The notes under the pieces were generated by a model. That model was not told the origin of the DNA. It ran no database searches and was given only the letters and a program-made list of their open reading frames with translations. From Herbaspirillum rhizosphaerae (lineage in GTDB: Bacteria; Pseudomonadota; Gammaproteobacteria; Burkholderiales; Burkholderiaceae_D): a stretch of 64,000 nt of DNA. Position numbers and translations under genes: made by a program. Positions 30,364 to 40,167 of this stretch are shown here, one piece after another (within the stretch, counting starts at the first letter, position 1; each line of letters begins with the position of its first letter). The stretch spans positions 124,001-188,000 of the forward strand of contig NZ_LFLU01000005.1 in NCBI RefSeq assembly GCF_001189965.1, read 5' to 3'.

Positions 30364-31800
30364 ATGAACGCTTCCTTCTCCATGCGCAATCATCCTTCTG
30401 TACGTATCACGTCCGGCATCGTTTTGTTGTGCATGTCGCTCGGCATGGTCGGCAGCGCTCAGGCGCAATTTGCGACGTCAGCCACGCCTGCCGTTCCCAG
30501 CCTGACGCCGCCATCGGTCAATCCGGCGCCGGCGGCTCCGGCAGCAGCGCCGTCGAGGGCTCCGCGTCCCGTAGATTCGATTCTGGTGGTGGTCAACAAC
30601 GAAGTGATCACGCGCCAGGAGCTGACCGATCGCCTGCGTCAGGTTGAAAAGCGCCTGACCGCCCAGGGCATGGCATTGCCGCCGCGCAGTCAGCTTCAGA
30701 GTCAGTTGGTCGAACGCATGATCGTCGAGCGTGCGCAGACGCAAATGGCCAAGGAAAACGGCATTGTGGTCGACGACACCATGTTGGACCGCGCAGTGTC
30801 CCGCATCGCAGAGCAGAACAAACTGTCGATGGCGGATTTCCGCGTCCAGCTGGAAAAAGAAGGCATGGATTTCGCGGCATTCCGCGAAGACATCCGCCGC
30901 GAAATCATCATGCAGCGTTTGCGTGAACGCGAAGTCGACAACAAAGTGGTGGTGACCGAATCCGAGGTGGACAATTACCTGGCGTCGGAATCCAACACCG
31001 CAAGCGCGCGTGAAGACCTCAACCTGGCGCAAATCCTGATCCGCGTGCCGGAAAACGCTTCGCCGGAACAAGTTGCCGCCCGCCGCCAGCGCGCGGAAGA
31101 CGTATTGCGTCAACTCAAGACCGGCGCCGATTTCGCCAAGACGGCCGCGACCTATTCCGACAGCAGCGACGCCCTGAGCGGCGGCGATCTCGGCTGGCGC
31201 GCTCAAGACCGTTTGCCGCAGCTGTTTATCGATGCGGTCGCCAGCCTGAAGCCTGGCGAGATATCCGCCATCGTCAAGAGCGGTAACGGTTTCCACATCA
31301 TCAAGCTGGTTGACCGTCGCGCCACCGCGAGCGCCAAGGCCGATGCGCCGGCCGTCGAACAAACGCACGCGCGTCACATCCTGATCAAGGTCAATCAAGT
31401 GGTTTCGGCGGCGGAAGCGCGTCGCAAATTGCTGGAGTTGAAAGAGCGTCTGGATCACAAGGCTGCGACTTTTGAAGAATTGGCCAAGCTGTATTCCAAC
31501 GATCTGTCCGCCTCCAAGGGTGGTGACCTTGGCTGGATTTATCCGGGCGACACCGTGCCGGAATTCGAGCGCGCCATGAACGAATTGAAGCCGGGTGAAA
31601 TCAGCCAGCCGATCGAGTCGCCCTTCGGCTATCACCTGATCCAGGTGGTGGAGCGCAAGACCGACGACGCTTCGAAAGAGCGTGCGCGCGCTGCTGCGCG
31701 TCAGGCTCTTCGCGAGCGCAAGATCGACGAAGCGACCGAAGACTGGCTGCGCCAGTTGCGTGATCGCGCCTACGTTGAATTCCGCACCGACGACAACTGA
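30364..31800 (+). CDS. surA: Periplasmic chaperone/peptidyl-prolyl isomerase SurA
   Basis: A 478-aa precursor (E. coli 428). The signal peptide runs to about residue 34 (SAQA), then a Pro/Ala-rich linker of about 30 residues, the SurA N-domain (VDSILVVVNNEVITRQEL from about residue 70) and two parvulin PPIase domains (about 220-320 and 330-435; FHIIKLVDRR and YHLIQVVERK end each). SurA escorts outer-membrane proteins such as LptD through the periplasm. The extra linker explains the greater length. It begins 15 bp after lptD. Confidence 0.95.
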   Translation: MNASFSMRNHPSVRITSGIVLLCMSLGMVGSAQAQFATSATPAVPSLTPPSVNPAPAAPAAAPSRAPRPVDSILVVVNNEVITRQELTDRLRQVEKRLTAQGMALPPRSQLQSQLVERMIVERAQTQMAKENGIVVDDTMLDRAVSRIAEQNKLSMADFRVQLEKEGMDFAAFREDIRREIIMQRLREREVDNKVVVTESEVDNYLASESNTASAREDLNLAQILIRVPENASPEQVAARRQRAEDVLRQLKTGADFAKTAATYSDSSDALSGGDLGWRAQDRLPQLFIDAVASLKPGEISAIVKSGNGFHIIKLVDRRATASAKADAPAVEQTHARHILIKVNQVVSAAEARRKLLELKERLDHKAATFEELAKLYSNDLSASKGGDLGWIYPGDTVPEFERAMNELKPGEISQPIESPFGYHLIQVVERKTDDASKERARAAARQALRERKIDEATEDWLRQLRDRAYVEFRTDDN

Positions 31801-31806
31801 TCTCCG

Positions 31807-32865
31807 ATGTCAGATCTTCCCTCCGCAACGCGTTCAGAATCCCGCCAACGTCCAACGCTGGCGATCACCTGCGGAGAACCGGCCGGCATAGGGCCGGAGA
31901 TTTCCATCAAGGCTGCATGGGAGCTGCGTAGCGAGGTGCGCAGCGTGTTGCTGGGCGACGCCGCCTTTCTGGCGCAGACGGCGCAGGCGCTGGATGCCTC
32001 GATCGCCCTGTCGGCATTGTCCGTGCAGGCATTTCGCAACTCCGGCCTGCCCGATTTTCCGCAAGACCGCCTGATCGTCATCGATTGCCCCGTCAACGAA
32101 CCGATCGTGCCGGGCGTGCTCGATGCGCGTAATGGCCGCGCGGTGCTGCAGGCGCTGGATATGGCGGTCGAAGGGGCGTTGCAAAAGCATTTTGACGCCA
32201 TCGTCACCGCGCCGCTGCAAAAGAGCACGATCAACGACGCCGGCGTGCCGTTCACCGGCCATACCGAATACCTCGCCGAACGCACTGCAACGCCGCAAGT
32301 CGTTATGATGCTGGCCGGCGGCGATGCACCGCATCTGCGGGTCGCGCTGGCAACGACGCATCTGGCGCTCAAGGACGTGCCGGCAGCGATCACCTTCGAC
32401 AGTTTGAGCCGCACGCTCGACATCATCCATACCGATCTGCGCGACAAATTCGGCATTGCGCAGCCGCGTATCCTGGTCACCGGCCTGAATCCGCATGCCG
32501 GTGAAAACGGCTATCTCGGCCGTGAAGAAATCGACGTCATCATTCCTGCGCTGGATGCCGCCAAAGCGCGCGGCATGGATGTTGCCGGTCCTTATCCGGC
32601 CGACACCCTGTTCCAGCAAAAATATCTCGAGCATGCCGATTGCGTGCTCGCCATGTATCACGATCAGGGCCTGCCCGTGCTCAAATTCGCCAGCTTCGGC
32701 CAGGGCGTCAACATCACGCTCGGCCTGCCCATCATCCGCACCTCGGTCGACCACGGCACGGCGCTGGATCTGGCCGCCAAAGGCCTGGGCGAAGCCGATC
32801 ACGGCAGCATGATCGAAGCCATCAGGACCGCCGCGCTCATGGCGCGCGCCAAGAATTCCCTATGA
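31807..32865 (+). CDS. pdxA: 4-hydroxythreonine-4-phosphate dehydrogenase
   Basis: A 352-aa NAD-dependent dehydrogenase of pyridoxal phosphate synthesis. [13 protein letters not shown] (near residue 20), [12 protein letters not shown] and [20 protein letters not shown] are family motifs; metal-binding His residues are in GHTE and YHDQG. It has about 20 extra N-terminal residues relative to E. coli PdxA (329). Its end overlaps rsmA by 4 bp (ATGA), and it starts 6 bp after surA. Confidence 0.95.
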   Translation: MSDLPSATRSESRQRPTLAITCGEPAGIGPEISIKAAWELRSEVRSVLLGDAAFLAQTAQALDASIALSALSVQAFRNSGLPDFPQDRLIVIDCPVNEPIVPGVLDARNGRAVLQALDMAVEGALQKHFDAIVTAPLQKSTINDAGVPFTGHTEYLAERTATPQVVMMLAGGDAPHLRVALATTHLALKDVPAAITFDSLSRTLDIIHTDLRDKFGIAQPRILVTGLNPHAGENGYLGREEIDVIIPALDAAKARGMDVAGPYPADTLFQQKYLEHADCVLAMYHDQGLPVLKFASFGQGVNITLGLPIIRTSVDHGTALDLAAKGLGEADHGSMIEAIRTAALMARAKNSL

Positions 32866-33647
32866 AACACATCGCCCGCAAACGCTTCGGCCAGAATTTC
32901 CTGACCGACCAGACCGTCCTGTACGACATCATCAGCGCCATCGCGCCGAAAAAGGACGACATCATGGTCGAGATCGGCCCCGGCCTGGCAGCCATGACCA
33001 GCCTGTTGCTGGAGTCGCTCGACCATATGCACGTGGTGGAACTCGACCGCGATCTGGTGGCGCGGCTGCAGAAGCAGTTCAGTGCGCAACGTCTGCAGGT
33101 GCATTCGGCGGATGCGCTGAAGTTCGACTTCACCTCGATTCCTGTGCCGGCAGGGCGCAAGCTGCGCGTGGTCGGCAATTTGCCGTACAACATCTCCAGC
33201 CCCTTGCTGTTTCATCTCGCCGAGCTGGCGCCGCACGTGCAGGATCAGCACTTCATGCTGCAAAAGGAAGTCGTCGAGCGCATGGTCGCCGAGCCGGGCG
33301 GCAAAGCCTTCGGACGGTTGTCCGTGATGCTGCAGTGGCGCTATCACATGGAGCTGATGTTCGTCGTTCCGCCGACGGCGTTTGATCCTCCGCCGCGCGT
33401 GGATTCAGCCATCGTTCGCATGATTCCGCTGGCGCAGCCGCTGGAATGCGATCAGGCTCTGCTGGAAGAAGTGGTGACCAAGGCGTTCTCGCAGCGCCGC
33501 AAGGTGATCCGCAATTGCGTGGCGGGATTGCTGGTCGAGGCCGATCTGCTGGAAGCGGGTATCGATCCGCAAGCCCGGCCTGAAGCGGTGCCGACGGAGC
33601 AATTCGTCGCGCTGGCCAATGTGCTGAAGAAAAAGCGCGCAGCCTGA
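32862..33647 (+). CDS. rsmA: 16S rRNA dimethyladenosine transferase RsmA (KsgA)
   Basis: A 261-aa SAM-dependent enzyme that dimethylates A1518 and A1519 near the 3' end of 16S rRNA, a late checkpoint of 30S assembly. [11 protein letters not shown] at the N-terminus, [15 protein letters not shown] as the SAM motif and [17 protein letters not shown] (NLPY catalytic motif, near residue 107) identify it. ATG 32862 overlaps the pdxA stop; the open frame upstream is a shadow of pdxA. Last gene of the cluster. Confidence 0.96.
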   Translation: MKHIARKRFGQNFLTDQTVLYDIISAIAPKKDDIMVEIGPGLAAMTSLLLESLDHMHVVELDRDLVARLQKQFSAQRLQVHSADALKFDFTSIPVPAGRKLRVVGNLPYNISSPLLFHLAELAPHVQDQHFMLQKEVVERMVAEPGGKAFGRLSVMLQWRYHMELMFVVPPTAFDPPPRVDSAIVRMIPLAQPLECDQALLEEVVTKAFSQRRKVIRNCVAGLLVEADLLEAGIDPQARPEAVPTEQFVALANVLKKKRAA

Positions 33648-33679
33648 TTTGCTTCGGCTTGCCGGTGCTGAACGGAGCC

Positions 33680-34033
33680 TTACTTGCGCGCCGCCCTCAG
33701 CAACAACTCCATGAAGTCCACCGTCAGTTCCTGATCTTGCGTGGACAGCAAAATAAATCGCGACAGCGCATCTTCCAGTCTTGCCGCCGCAGCCTTGCCG
33801 ACATCGTTTGTCGACTTGACGGGCCGCAGGTTTTGTTCCGCGATGAGGTAGAGCGAGGACACCGGCACGCCGAGCGCCTTGGCGACGTTTTCCAGCATGT
33901 CGGGCGTCAGGCGCTGCTTGTCGCGCTCGACGCGGGATAAATTGGCTGCATCCGTGCCTGCGACCAAGGCAATCTCTTCCAGGCTCGCTTTTCGTTCTTT
34001 ACGTATCTTGCGTAGGACTTGGCCAATATTCAT
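33680..34033 (-). CDS. XRE-family helix-turn-helix regulator
   Basis: A 117-aa DNA-binding protein. The HTH domain covers residues 1-68: IGQVLRKIRKERKASLEEIA, then AANLSRVERDKQRLTPDMLE, typical of phage-repressor-like XRE proteins. The C-terminal 45 residues (FILLSTQDQELTVDFMELLL) look helical and may dimerise. Two TTGCNNNNNNNGCAA sites lie 22 and 67 bp upstream of its start codon, so autoregulation is likely. It is convergent with rsmA. Target genes other than itself are unknown; the gene-free region and chemoreceptor upstream are candidates. Confidence 0.85.
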   Translation of the reverse strand: MNIGQVLRKIRKERKASLEEIALVAGTDAANLSRVERDKQRLTPDMLENVAKALGVPVSSLYLIAEQNLRPVKSTNDVGKAAAARLEDALSRFILLSTQDQELTVDFMELLLRAARK

Positions 34034-34054
34034 TTACCAATTCTCCTGCCAACA

Positions 34055-34114
34055 TTGCGTAATGCGCAAAGTCCTTTGGACAAATTTTTTGTTAAAATAT
34101 TGCGTACAGAGCAA
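34055..34114. promoter_or_regulatory. Twin operator-like palindromes upstream of the XRE regulator
   Basis: TTGCGTAATGCGCAA at 34055-34069 and TTGCGTACAGAGCAA at 34100-34114 share the form TTGCGTAnnnnGCAA, with centres 45 bp apart and an AT-rich stretch between. Such paired sites fit cooperative binding by a dimeric XRE repressor over its own promoter. Confidence 0.5.
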
Positions 34115-34170
34115 ATTATTAGCTCTCAAGCAATGCAGGCAAGCAAATAAATTTATTGCTCCATGGCATG

Positions 34171-34280
34171 GGCGACCGGCGATTGTCGGAAGCTCGCCAC
34201 GATAGGTCTCTGATGCGTCAAGCTCCGCAATTGCGAAGAGAGGCGACTCGCATCAGCCGGGTTGCCGCTTGCAGGCAGCC
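34171..34280 (+). ncRNA. Candidate structured RNA or 5' leader (hairpin cluster)
   Basis: Several stems stack in 110 bp: GGCGA/TCGCC (34171-34198, with inner CCG/CGG); CTGATGCG/CGCATCAG (34210-34217 with 34249-34256), enclosing the palindrome CGCAATTGCG (34226-34235); and GGTTGCC/GGCAGCC (34259-34265 with 34274-34280, one G-U pair). I do not recognise a known riboswitch or sRNA family. Strand is assumed from the downstream gene; transcription is not shown. Confidence 0.25.
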
Positions 34281-34625
34281 AATCGAAAACCAGTCCACGC
34301 CATCCGGAAATGTCGAATGATCAGTAGGGTGATGCAATGTCCTGAACAATCTCATCCTGGTCCATGTGCATGGTCGGCGATATCAGGAATTTCCTGATGG
34401 CTCGGAGTAGTTGGGTTAGCTACCCTGCGACAAGAATTGCCGCGCATCAATGTAATGGAGCGCGGCATGACAGAAAGTGCTGATCATTCTGCTGATGTGG
34501 TTGAAGCTAGTCTTTTCGGCGCGTAGTATCGGCAATGCGCTGAGAATAAATACATAAAAACGCGCCAGCCGTCAGCCAATCCGTTTATCAGCACTTTGCA
34601 CTTCAACAGATAGAAGGGGAAATGT

Positions 34626-36338
34626 ATGCGCTTAACGAACTTGAAGATCGGGGCACGTCTTGGTGCCGGATTCGGATTTCTGGTAGTCCTGCTGGTCGCC
34701 ATGGCCTTGCTGGGCGTGGCTCGCCTGTCCGGCCTCAACGAGCAGATGGACGAAGTTATCAACGACAAATATCCCAAGACGGTGCTGGCCAACGACATCA
34801 TCAAAAACGTCAACGTCATCGCACGCTCATCGCGTAACGTATTGCTGATGACGGATGCCGACGACCTCGGCAAGGAAATGCAGACGATTCGCCAGGCCAG
34901 CGAGAACACCAAGGGAGCCTTGGAAAAACTCGATGCCCTCGTGACCGGCGACAAGGGGCGTGCACTCATCAAGACGATTCTGGATGCGCGTACGCAATAT
35001 AACGCGGGTCGCGATGAAGTATTGCGGCTGGTCGTCGCCGGCGCCAAAAACGAAGCCACCTTGCTGCTGTTGCAAACGGTGCGTCCTTTGCAATTGACGT
35101 ACATGACGTCGATCGAAGCCCTGATTGCGCATCAGAATGAATTGATGCAGACCGCTGCAAAAGAAGTCACGGAGGAATACCAGGAGGCGCGCGATCTGGT
35201 GATTGCCTTGAGCGTGATCGCCATTGTGTTTGCCGGACTGACCGCATGGCTGGTGACGCGCAGCATCACGTCGCCGTTGAGCCGTGCCGTCAAAGTGGCG
35301 GAGACCGTCGCCGCGGGTGATCTCACATCGCAATTCGACGCCAGCAGCAAGGATGAAACCGGACAGTTGCTGCGCGCACTGCGCTCCATGAACGACAACT
35401 TGCTCAACATCGTCAGCCAGGTGCGACACGGTACCGACACGATTGCAACGGCTTCTTCGCAGATCGCTACCGGCAATCTGGATCTGTCGAGTCGCACTGA
35501 GCAGCAAGCCAGTTCGCTGGAGGAGACGGCATCCTCGATGGAAGAGCTGACCTCCACCGTCAAGCAAAATGCCGAGAACGCGCGTCAGGCAAACCAGCTC
35601 GCCGTATCGGCTTCTGCGGTCGCGGTCGAAGGCGGCAGCGTGGTCGGCAAGGTGGTGCACACCATGGAGTCGATCAATGCGTCGTCGAAGAAGATCGTCG
35701 ATATCATCGCCGTGATCGACGGCATTGCATTTCAGACCAATATTCTTGCATTGAATGCAGCTGTCGAGGCGGCACGTGCGGGTGAACAAGGCCGAGGTTT
35801 TGCCGTCGTGGCGTCGGAAGTGCGCACCCTGGCGCAACGCAGCGCCGCCGCGGCGAAAGAAATCAAGTCGCTGATCGATGACTCGGTAGAGAAGGTGGAT
35901 TCGGGCAGCAAGCTCGTCGAGCAAGCCGGACAGACCATGAGCGAGGTGGTTGCCAGCGTGCGGCGCGTTACCGACATCGTCGGCGAAATTACCGAAGCCA
36001 GCCGCGAACAAAGCGAAGGCATCGAGCAAGTCAATCAGGCCGTCACGCAGATGGATCAGGTGACGCAGCAGAATGCCGCGCTGGTGGAGGAGGCCGCCGC
36101 CGCTGCGCAGTCGTTGCAGGATCAGGCCAGCAATCTGTCGCAGATCGTCGGCGTGTTCAAGATCGACAGCAATCGCCTGACGCATGAATCATCGACGCGT
36201 ACGCCGACGGCACCTCGTTCGCATGATGTCACGCCCAAGGCGCCGGTGCTGGCGCGCAAAGAGGACGCGCCGCGTCTGCCTGCAGCACGCGCCGCGACAA
36301 CAGCAACTACCAAAGAAGACGACTGGGAGCAGTTTTAA
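34626..36338 (+). CDS. Methyl-accepting chemotaxis protein (four-helix-bundle sensor)
   Basis: A 570-aa chemoreceptor: membrane span about residues 10-30, a periplasmic four-helix-bundle ligand domain (about 35-185), a second span (about 190-212), HAMP domain (about 213-265) and the cytoplasmic signalling rod (about 270-510). The hairpin tip that binds CheA/CheW reads [20 protein letters not shown] and is intact. The C-terminus DDWEQF fits the xWxxF tether to which CheR and CheB dock. A second receptor at 59-61 kb ends in the same motif. AAGGGG precedes ATG 34626. The ligand is unknown. Confidence 0.93.
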   Translation: MRLTNLKIGARLGAGFGFLVVLLVAMALLGVARLSGLNEQMDEVINDKYPKTVLANDIIKNVNVIARSSRNVLLMTDADDLGKEMQTIRQASENTKGALEKLDALVTGDKGRALIKTILDARTQYNAGRDEVLRLVVAGAKNEATLLLLQTVRPLQLTYMTSIEALIAHQNELMQTAAKEVTEEYQEARDLVIALSVIAIVFAGLTAWLVTRSITSPLSRAVKVAETVAAGDLTSQFDASSKDETGQLLRALRSMNDNLLNIVSQVRHGTDTIATASSQIATGNLDLSSRTEQQASSLEETASSMEELTSTVKQNAENARQANQLAVSASAVAVEGGSVVGKVVHTMESINASSKKIVDIIAVIDGIAFQTNILALNAAVEAARAGEQGRGFAVVASEVRTLAQRSAAAAKEIKSLIDDSVEKVDSGSKLVEQAGQTMSEVVASVRRVTDIVGEITEASREQSEGIEQVNQAVTQMDQVTQQNAALVEEAAAAAQSLQDQASNLSQIVGVFKIDSNRLTHESSTRTPTAPRSHDVTPKAPVLARKEDAPRLPAARAATTATTKEDDWEQF

Positions 36339-36389
36339 ACGGTAGAGTTGTACTGTCGGCTTGCCGGATCAACCAGTGAGATGGTCCGG

Positions 36390-38420
36390 TCAGGCTGACC
36401 CAGCCTCAGTCGCAGCCTCAGCCTGCGCCGGCGGAGCATAAAGCATCGCTTCCGCCGGCGGCAGCGCCGCCGCAAAATACCAGCCCTGCACGATATCGAT
36501 GCCGCAGGTGCCGACAAACTCCAGCTGTTCTTTTGTTTCCACGCCCTCGGCCACCAGCCGGTAGTCGAAGGCTTTCAGCAATCCGCACAGTTCACGGTAG
36601 AGCAGTTCACCGCGCGGCGTGGCGCTGTCGGCGACCAGGCTGCGATCCAGCTTGACGCTGTCGATGCCGAGCTTGTGCAGCAGCGCCAGATTGGAATAGC
36701 CGGTGCCGAAATCGTCGATCGCCAGCGTGACGCCGTTGTCGCGCAGCATGTTGACGTTGCGCACGAGATCCGAAAACTGTTCCGTGAACGAGCTCTCCAG
36801 CATCTCCAGATTCAGGTGGAACAGGCTGGTGTCGATGCGCGCCAGCAAGGCCTTCACTTTTACTTCCGACGACAGGAAGTCGGCCGTCAGATTGAGGCTG
36901 ATGCGCGGTTCGAAACCTTGCGTCTTCCATTGCTGCAGATCTTCCAGCGCCTGGTTGATGACCCAGTTGTTGAGCGCATCGGAGTAGCCGGCATTTTCCA
37001 GTTTTGGGATAAACCACGGTCCGACGATCTTGCCGTCCGGCATGCGCAGGCGCAGCAGCGCTTCAAAGCCGTAGAGGCGCATGGTGTGCATGTCGATCTG
37101 CGGCTGGTACCAGAGTTCCAGCTTGCCGGCGGCCAGCAGCTTGAACGCTTCCATGGCCTGCGCGTGCGAATGCATGACTTGTTGCTGGCGATGGAAGTAG
37201 CCTTCTTCGGTCACCTCCAGCTGTGCCTCCGGCAGTTCTTCGGTCGCAAATACTTTCTTCAGCTTTTGCCGGATGGAGTCGCCGCTCTCCAATGCCAGGA
37301 AAGGGTAGTACATGGCCGCGCCGATGATCAGCATCAGCAGCTGGAAACCGACAGTGAGCAGGCTGCCGCCGCCGGCATGCCAGGCATTGACGCCGAAGGG
37401 CAGGATCCAGTGCACGTTATCAACCAGCGGTATCAGGTCCAGCGCCGCAACCGCATACGCCAGCCAGAAGCCGACCAGCGGGAAGGCGATGAAGGGCGCC
37501 AGCAGGTAAGGATTGAAGACGATGGGATAGCCGAAGATCAGGATGTCGTTCAGGTTGAACAGTTGCAGCGGCAGCGAGATCTTGGCGACGACGTTCTGCC
37601 GCATGCTGCGGCGTCGCAGAAAGATCGCGAGCATCATCGACAGCGTGCCGCCGGCGCCGCCGAACAGCACGAAGGTGTTGAGCAGGCTGCCCAGCGTAAA
37701 CCGGTGGATGACGATCTGGTTCAGGTCGTTGCCATACATCAGGCTGGTGTACACATAGTTGCCGTGTATGCCGAGAAACCACAGCACATGCACCGCCACC
37801 ACGCGGATGCTGCCCTGAACCAGCACCGGCAAATGCGACAGGTAGTCGCCGGGGCTGTTGAACGATGCAATCAGGAACGCCGACAGCCAATGCCAGATGA
37901 CGGCATTGAGCAGCACCACGACCAGCGCCGGCAAGATGCTGTTGATGCTGGTCGCCAGCAGGTGGCTGACCTCCTTGCCGTCGATTTGCAGAAAGCGGCA
38001 GCGCCGTATCATCATCAGTAACAAGATCGATATCAGCGGCAGCAGAATGCTGTAGACGCTGGGCAAGACGGACGCCACCGTGCTGTCGCTGGCGGCAGCC
38101 ATGGGAACGATCACCACGGCGAAACTGACGCCGCTGATCAAGGCGCCGACCAGTGGATCGATGCGGCGATGACGCGCCAGTTTGTATCCCAGCAGCGTCG
38201 CCACCGCGAACGGCAACGCCCGTTTGACGGGAAACGAAATGAGCTGGATGAGACCGTAGATGCTGTGCTGGCTGCCGCTGTCCGGGATCAGCGTCGACGC
38301 CAGATCCAGCAGCGACATCAGCATGTAGATCGGCAGGATGGTGATGAATGTCTCGCGCATCACCAGCAAGGTGCCGGAAACTTCGCGCAACACACGGCTG
38401 TTTTTCATGGCGGCGAACAT
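36390..38420 (-). CDS. PTS EIIC-like membrane domain fused to an EAL phosphodiesterase domain
   Basis: A 676-aa fusion. Residues about 1-400 form a membrane domain of the cellobiose-type PTS EIIC family with about ten spans ([19 protein letters not shown] is a family-typical segment). After a linker, residues about 420-665 are an EAL domain with [20 protein letters not shown] and [13 protein letters not shown], so the c-di-GMP phosphodiesterase site looks complete. No EIIA or EIIB domain or gene is nearby, so sugar transport is unlikely; sugar sensing that controls c-di-GMP is the more natural reading. The start at ATG 38420 is chosen because the frame above it, open to 38663, is not protein-like. 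Confidence 0.88.
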   Translation of the reverse strand: MFAAMKNSRVLREVSGTLLVMRETFITILPIYMLMSLLDLASTLIPDSGSQHSIYGLIQLISFPVKRALPFAVATLLGYKLARHRRIDPLVGALISGVSFAVVIVPMAAASDSTVASVLPSVYSILLPLISILLLMMIRRCRFLQIDGKEVSHLLATSINSILPALVVVLLNAVIWHWLSAFLIASFNSPGDYLSHLPVLVQGSIRVVAVHVLWFLGIHGNYVYTSLMYGNDLNQIVIHRFTLGSLLNTFVLFGGAGGTLSMMLAIFLRRRSMRQNVVAKISLPLQLFNLNDILIFGYPIVFNPYLLAPFIAFPLVGFWLAYAVAALDLIPLVDNVHWILPFGVNAWHAGGGSLLTVGFQLLMLIIGAAMYYPFLALESGDSIRQKLKKVFATEELPEAQLEVTEEGYFHRQQQVMHSHAQAMEAFKLLAAGKLELWYQPQIDMHTMRLYGFEALLRLRMPDGKIVGPWFIPKLENAGYSDALNNWVINQALEDLQQWKTQGFEPRISLNLTADFLSSEVKVKALLARIDTSLFHLNLEMLESSFTEQFSDLVRNVNMLRDNGVTLAIDDFGTGYSNLALLHKLGIDSVKLDRSLVADSATPRGELLYRELCGLLKAFDYRLVAEGVETKEQLEFVGTCGIDIVQGWYFAAALPPAEAMLYAPPAQAEAATEAGSA

Positions 38421-38693
38421 TGTTTTTATCCCATCCCTTGGTCGATCGCGCTGTGGTGCGCGATTCGGCGTATCCCTGATGTACTGAATGTGGTTCTGGT
38501 TGCGGTCCCTGCATCCTCCGCTGCCGGAGAAAGCCAACCGGCAGCCTCCATAGTAGAGGAAAGAAGCGAGAAATGCTCGCTCGCAGCAGCGCCTCGCGTC
38601 CGATGTTGCCCGATGCAGTCCAAGACCCGGCAAGCCGCCCCGAACAGCGCTACAATCTTGCACTCCGATAAGTTCTCAGGCAAAAGGCTCACT

Positions 38694-39101
38694 ATGCGTA
38701 TTCTGCACACCATGCTGCGGGTTGGCGATCTGCAACGCTCCATCGATTTTTACACCAAGGTGCTAGGCATGAAGTTGCTGCGCACCAGCGACAATCCCGA
38801 ATACAAATACACCCTGGCCTTTCTCGGTTACGGCAGCAATCCGGAACACGCCGAGCTTGAGCTGACTTACAACCACGGTGTTGAAAAATATGAAATGGGT
38901 ACAGCCTACGGCCATATCGCAATCTCGGTGGACGACGCTTATAAGGCTTGCGATGCGGCGCGCAATTCCGGCGGCAATGTGACGCGCGAGGCTGGTCCCG
39001 TCAAGGGCGGCTCCACCGTGATCGCATTCGTGACGGATCCGGACGGCTACAAGATCGAGTTCATTGAGCGCAAGGACAGCGAGCCGGGCAAGGGTCTGTA
39101 A
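38694..39101 (+). CDS. gloA: Lactoylglutathione lyase (glyoxalase I)
   Basis: A 135-aa metalloenzyme (E. coli GloA also 135) converting the hemithioacetal of methylglyoxal and glutathione into S-lactoylglutathione. [20 protein letters not shown] holds the first metal His (His5); [10 protein letters not shown] the Glu; [10 protein letters not shown] the second His; YKIEFIERK the last Glu. All four ligands are present. AAAAGG is 7 nt before ATG 38694, which settles the start inside a longer open frame. Confidence 0.95.
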   Translation: MRILHTMLRVGDLQRSIDFYTKVLGMKLLRTSDNPEYKYTLAFLGYGSNPEHAELELTYNHGVEKYEMGTAYGHIAISVDDAYKACDAARNSGGNVTREAGPVKGGSTVIAFVTDPDGYKIEFIERKDSEPGKGL

Positions 39102-39156
39102 TCAGACTTCGCGATGCGTGCCGGTAACCGGCCGCAAGCGACAGCTCGCGACATAA

Positions 39157-39214
39157 AGAAAAAGGCCTGCTCGCACCGGCATCGTGACGCCGGAGATGCG
39201 GACAGGCCTTTTGG
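39157..39214. terminator. Bidirectional terminator between gloA and the YgjP-like gene
   Basis: AAAAGGCCTG (39160-39169) pairs with CAGGCCTTTT (39203-39212); an inner ACCGGC/GCCGG stem extends it. The A and T runs fit use from either side by the two convergent genes. Confidence 0.8.
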
Positions 39215-39226
39215 ACGAACAGAAGG

Positions 39227-40150
39227 TCAGAAAATCGGCAGGGTTTCCGGCGCGCTTTCGCGTAACGCCCGCTTTGCCGTTTCAAATTCAGGGAAGATCG
39301 ATTGCACCGTCGCCCAGAAGCGCGGGCTGTGATTCATTTCGCGCAGGTGCGACAGTTCGTGCGCGATCACGTAATCGATCAGCGGCAGGGCGAAATGCAT
39401 CAGCCGCCAGTTCAGGCGGATGCGCCCGTCAGCCGTACACGAACCCCATTGCGTGGTCGCCGACGACAGCGCGAAAGACTGATACGTCACACCGAGCTTT
39501 TCCGCATAGATCGGCAGGCGGGCGGCAAAGGTTTCCTTGGCGCGCGCTTGCAGCCAGCCTTGTACACGGTCTTTCAATTGTTGTTCGCCGGCGTCTGCGG
39601 GCAGGCCGACGGTCAATTCCAGGGTTTCTTCGTCATACGCGATGCCGGCCGCCTGATGGGCGCGGATGCGCAGCGTCACGTCCTGGCCGAGATACGGCAG
39701 CGTCGCGCCGTCGCGCCATTGCATCTGCGGTTGCAGGCGGCGCGCCGAGCGTTCGCGGCGTTCGTTGAGTTTGGTGAAGATCCAGCGCTGCTTTTCACGG
39801 ATGGCGTTTTCGATCTCGCCCAGCGTCACCCATTTCGGCGCCGTCACGCGCAAGCCTTCATCGCTGATCAGGAAACCGATCGAACGGCGCTTGGAGCGCA
39901 GCAAGGCATAGTCGATATGGTGTTCGCCCAGCTGGATGCGGCGCATGCCGTCGGCCGGACGGCCGATAGGAGGCGACATCGGCGGCAGCGGAGACTGATG
40001 CGTCAGCTCCGGTGCAGGGATGGATGGCTCGGGTTCGACAAACGGCGGTGGCGGGTTTTCCTGCTTCGTCTCAAGCGGCGTCGGGGTGAAGAAATCCAGT
40101 TGCAGCGTCAGCTGGTTAGGATCGGGCTGTGAATGACGAAGCAGTTTCAA
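39227..40150 (-). CDS. YgjP-like (SprT/DUF45-type) zinc metallopeptidase
   Basis: About 307 residues. The C-terminal domain (about 120-300) has the zinc site VIAHELSHLREMNHSPRFW, with HExxH plus a third His, and the QWGSCTADGRIRLNWRL segment of the YgjP/DUF45 family, whose substrates are unknown. The first ~60 residues are Pro-rich (NPPPPFVEPEPSIPAPE). No ATG exists in the right place: TTG 40150 (LKLLRHSQPD) lies 18 bp after the plsC stop and is my best start; an ATG at the MSPPIGRP segment would drop the Pro-rich part. Likely co-transcribed with plsC and gmhB. Confidence 0.82.
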   Translation of the reverse strand: MKLLRHSQPDPNQLTLQLDFFTPTPLETKQENPPPPFVEPEPSIPAPELTHQSPLPPMSPPIGRPADGMRRIQLGEHHIDYALLRSKRRSIGFLISDEGLRVTAPKWVTLGEIENAIREKQRWIFTKLNERRERSARRLQPQMQWRDGATLPYLGQDVTLRIRAHQAAGIAYDEETLELTVGLPADAGEQQLKDRVQGWLQARAKETFAARLPIYAEKLGVTYQSFALSSATTQWGSCTADGRIRLNWRLMHFALPLIDYVIAHELSHLREMNHSPRFWATVQSIFPEFETAKRALRESAPETLPIF

Positions 40151-40167
40151 TGTAGTGGGGCCGATGG

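Larger units (their letters stand above)
34034..34625. other. 590-bp gene-free region between the XRE regulator and the chemoreceptor
   Basis: No credible gene on either strand. Apart from the two operator-like sites and the hairpin cluster listed separately, it holds a perfect 8-bp-arm palindrome ATCAGGAATTTCCTGAT (34382-34398) and an 11-bp inverted repeat, AAAGTGCTGAT (34474-34484) and ATCAGCACTTT (34587-34597). The chemoreceptor's ribosome site AAGGGG is near 34615. A weak flagellar sigma-28-like pair (TAAA at 34555, GCCAATCC at 34575) is not convincing. Confidence 0.6.

Noticed and set aside
28144-30468. 774-aa open frame antisense to lptD
   Set aside because: It mirrors a clear lptD with signal peptide and barrel; the antisense product is His/Arg/Gln-rich without domains, as expected of a shadow in GC-rich DNA.
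34555-34582. Flagellar sigma-28 promoter before the chemoreceptor
   Set aside because: TAAA and GCCAATCC are present, but the -10 matches only 5 of 8 positions and the spacing is one base long.
38169-38693. Long N-terminal extension of gloA
   Set aside because: GloA of standard length starts at ATG 38694 with a good ribosome site; the upstream part overlaps the EIIC-EAL gene on the opposite strand.
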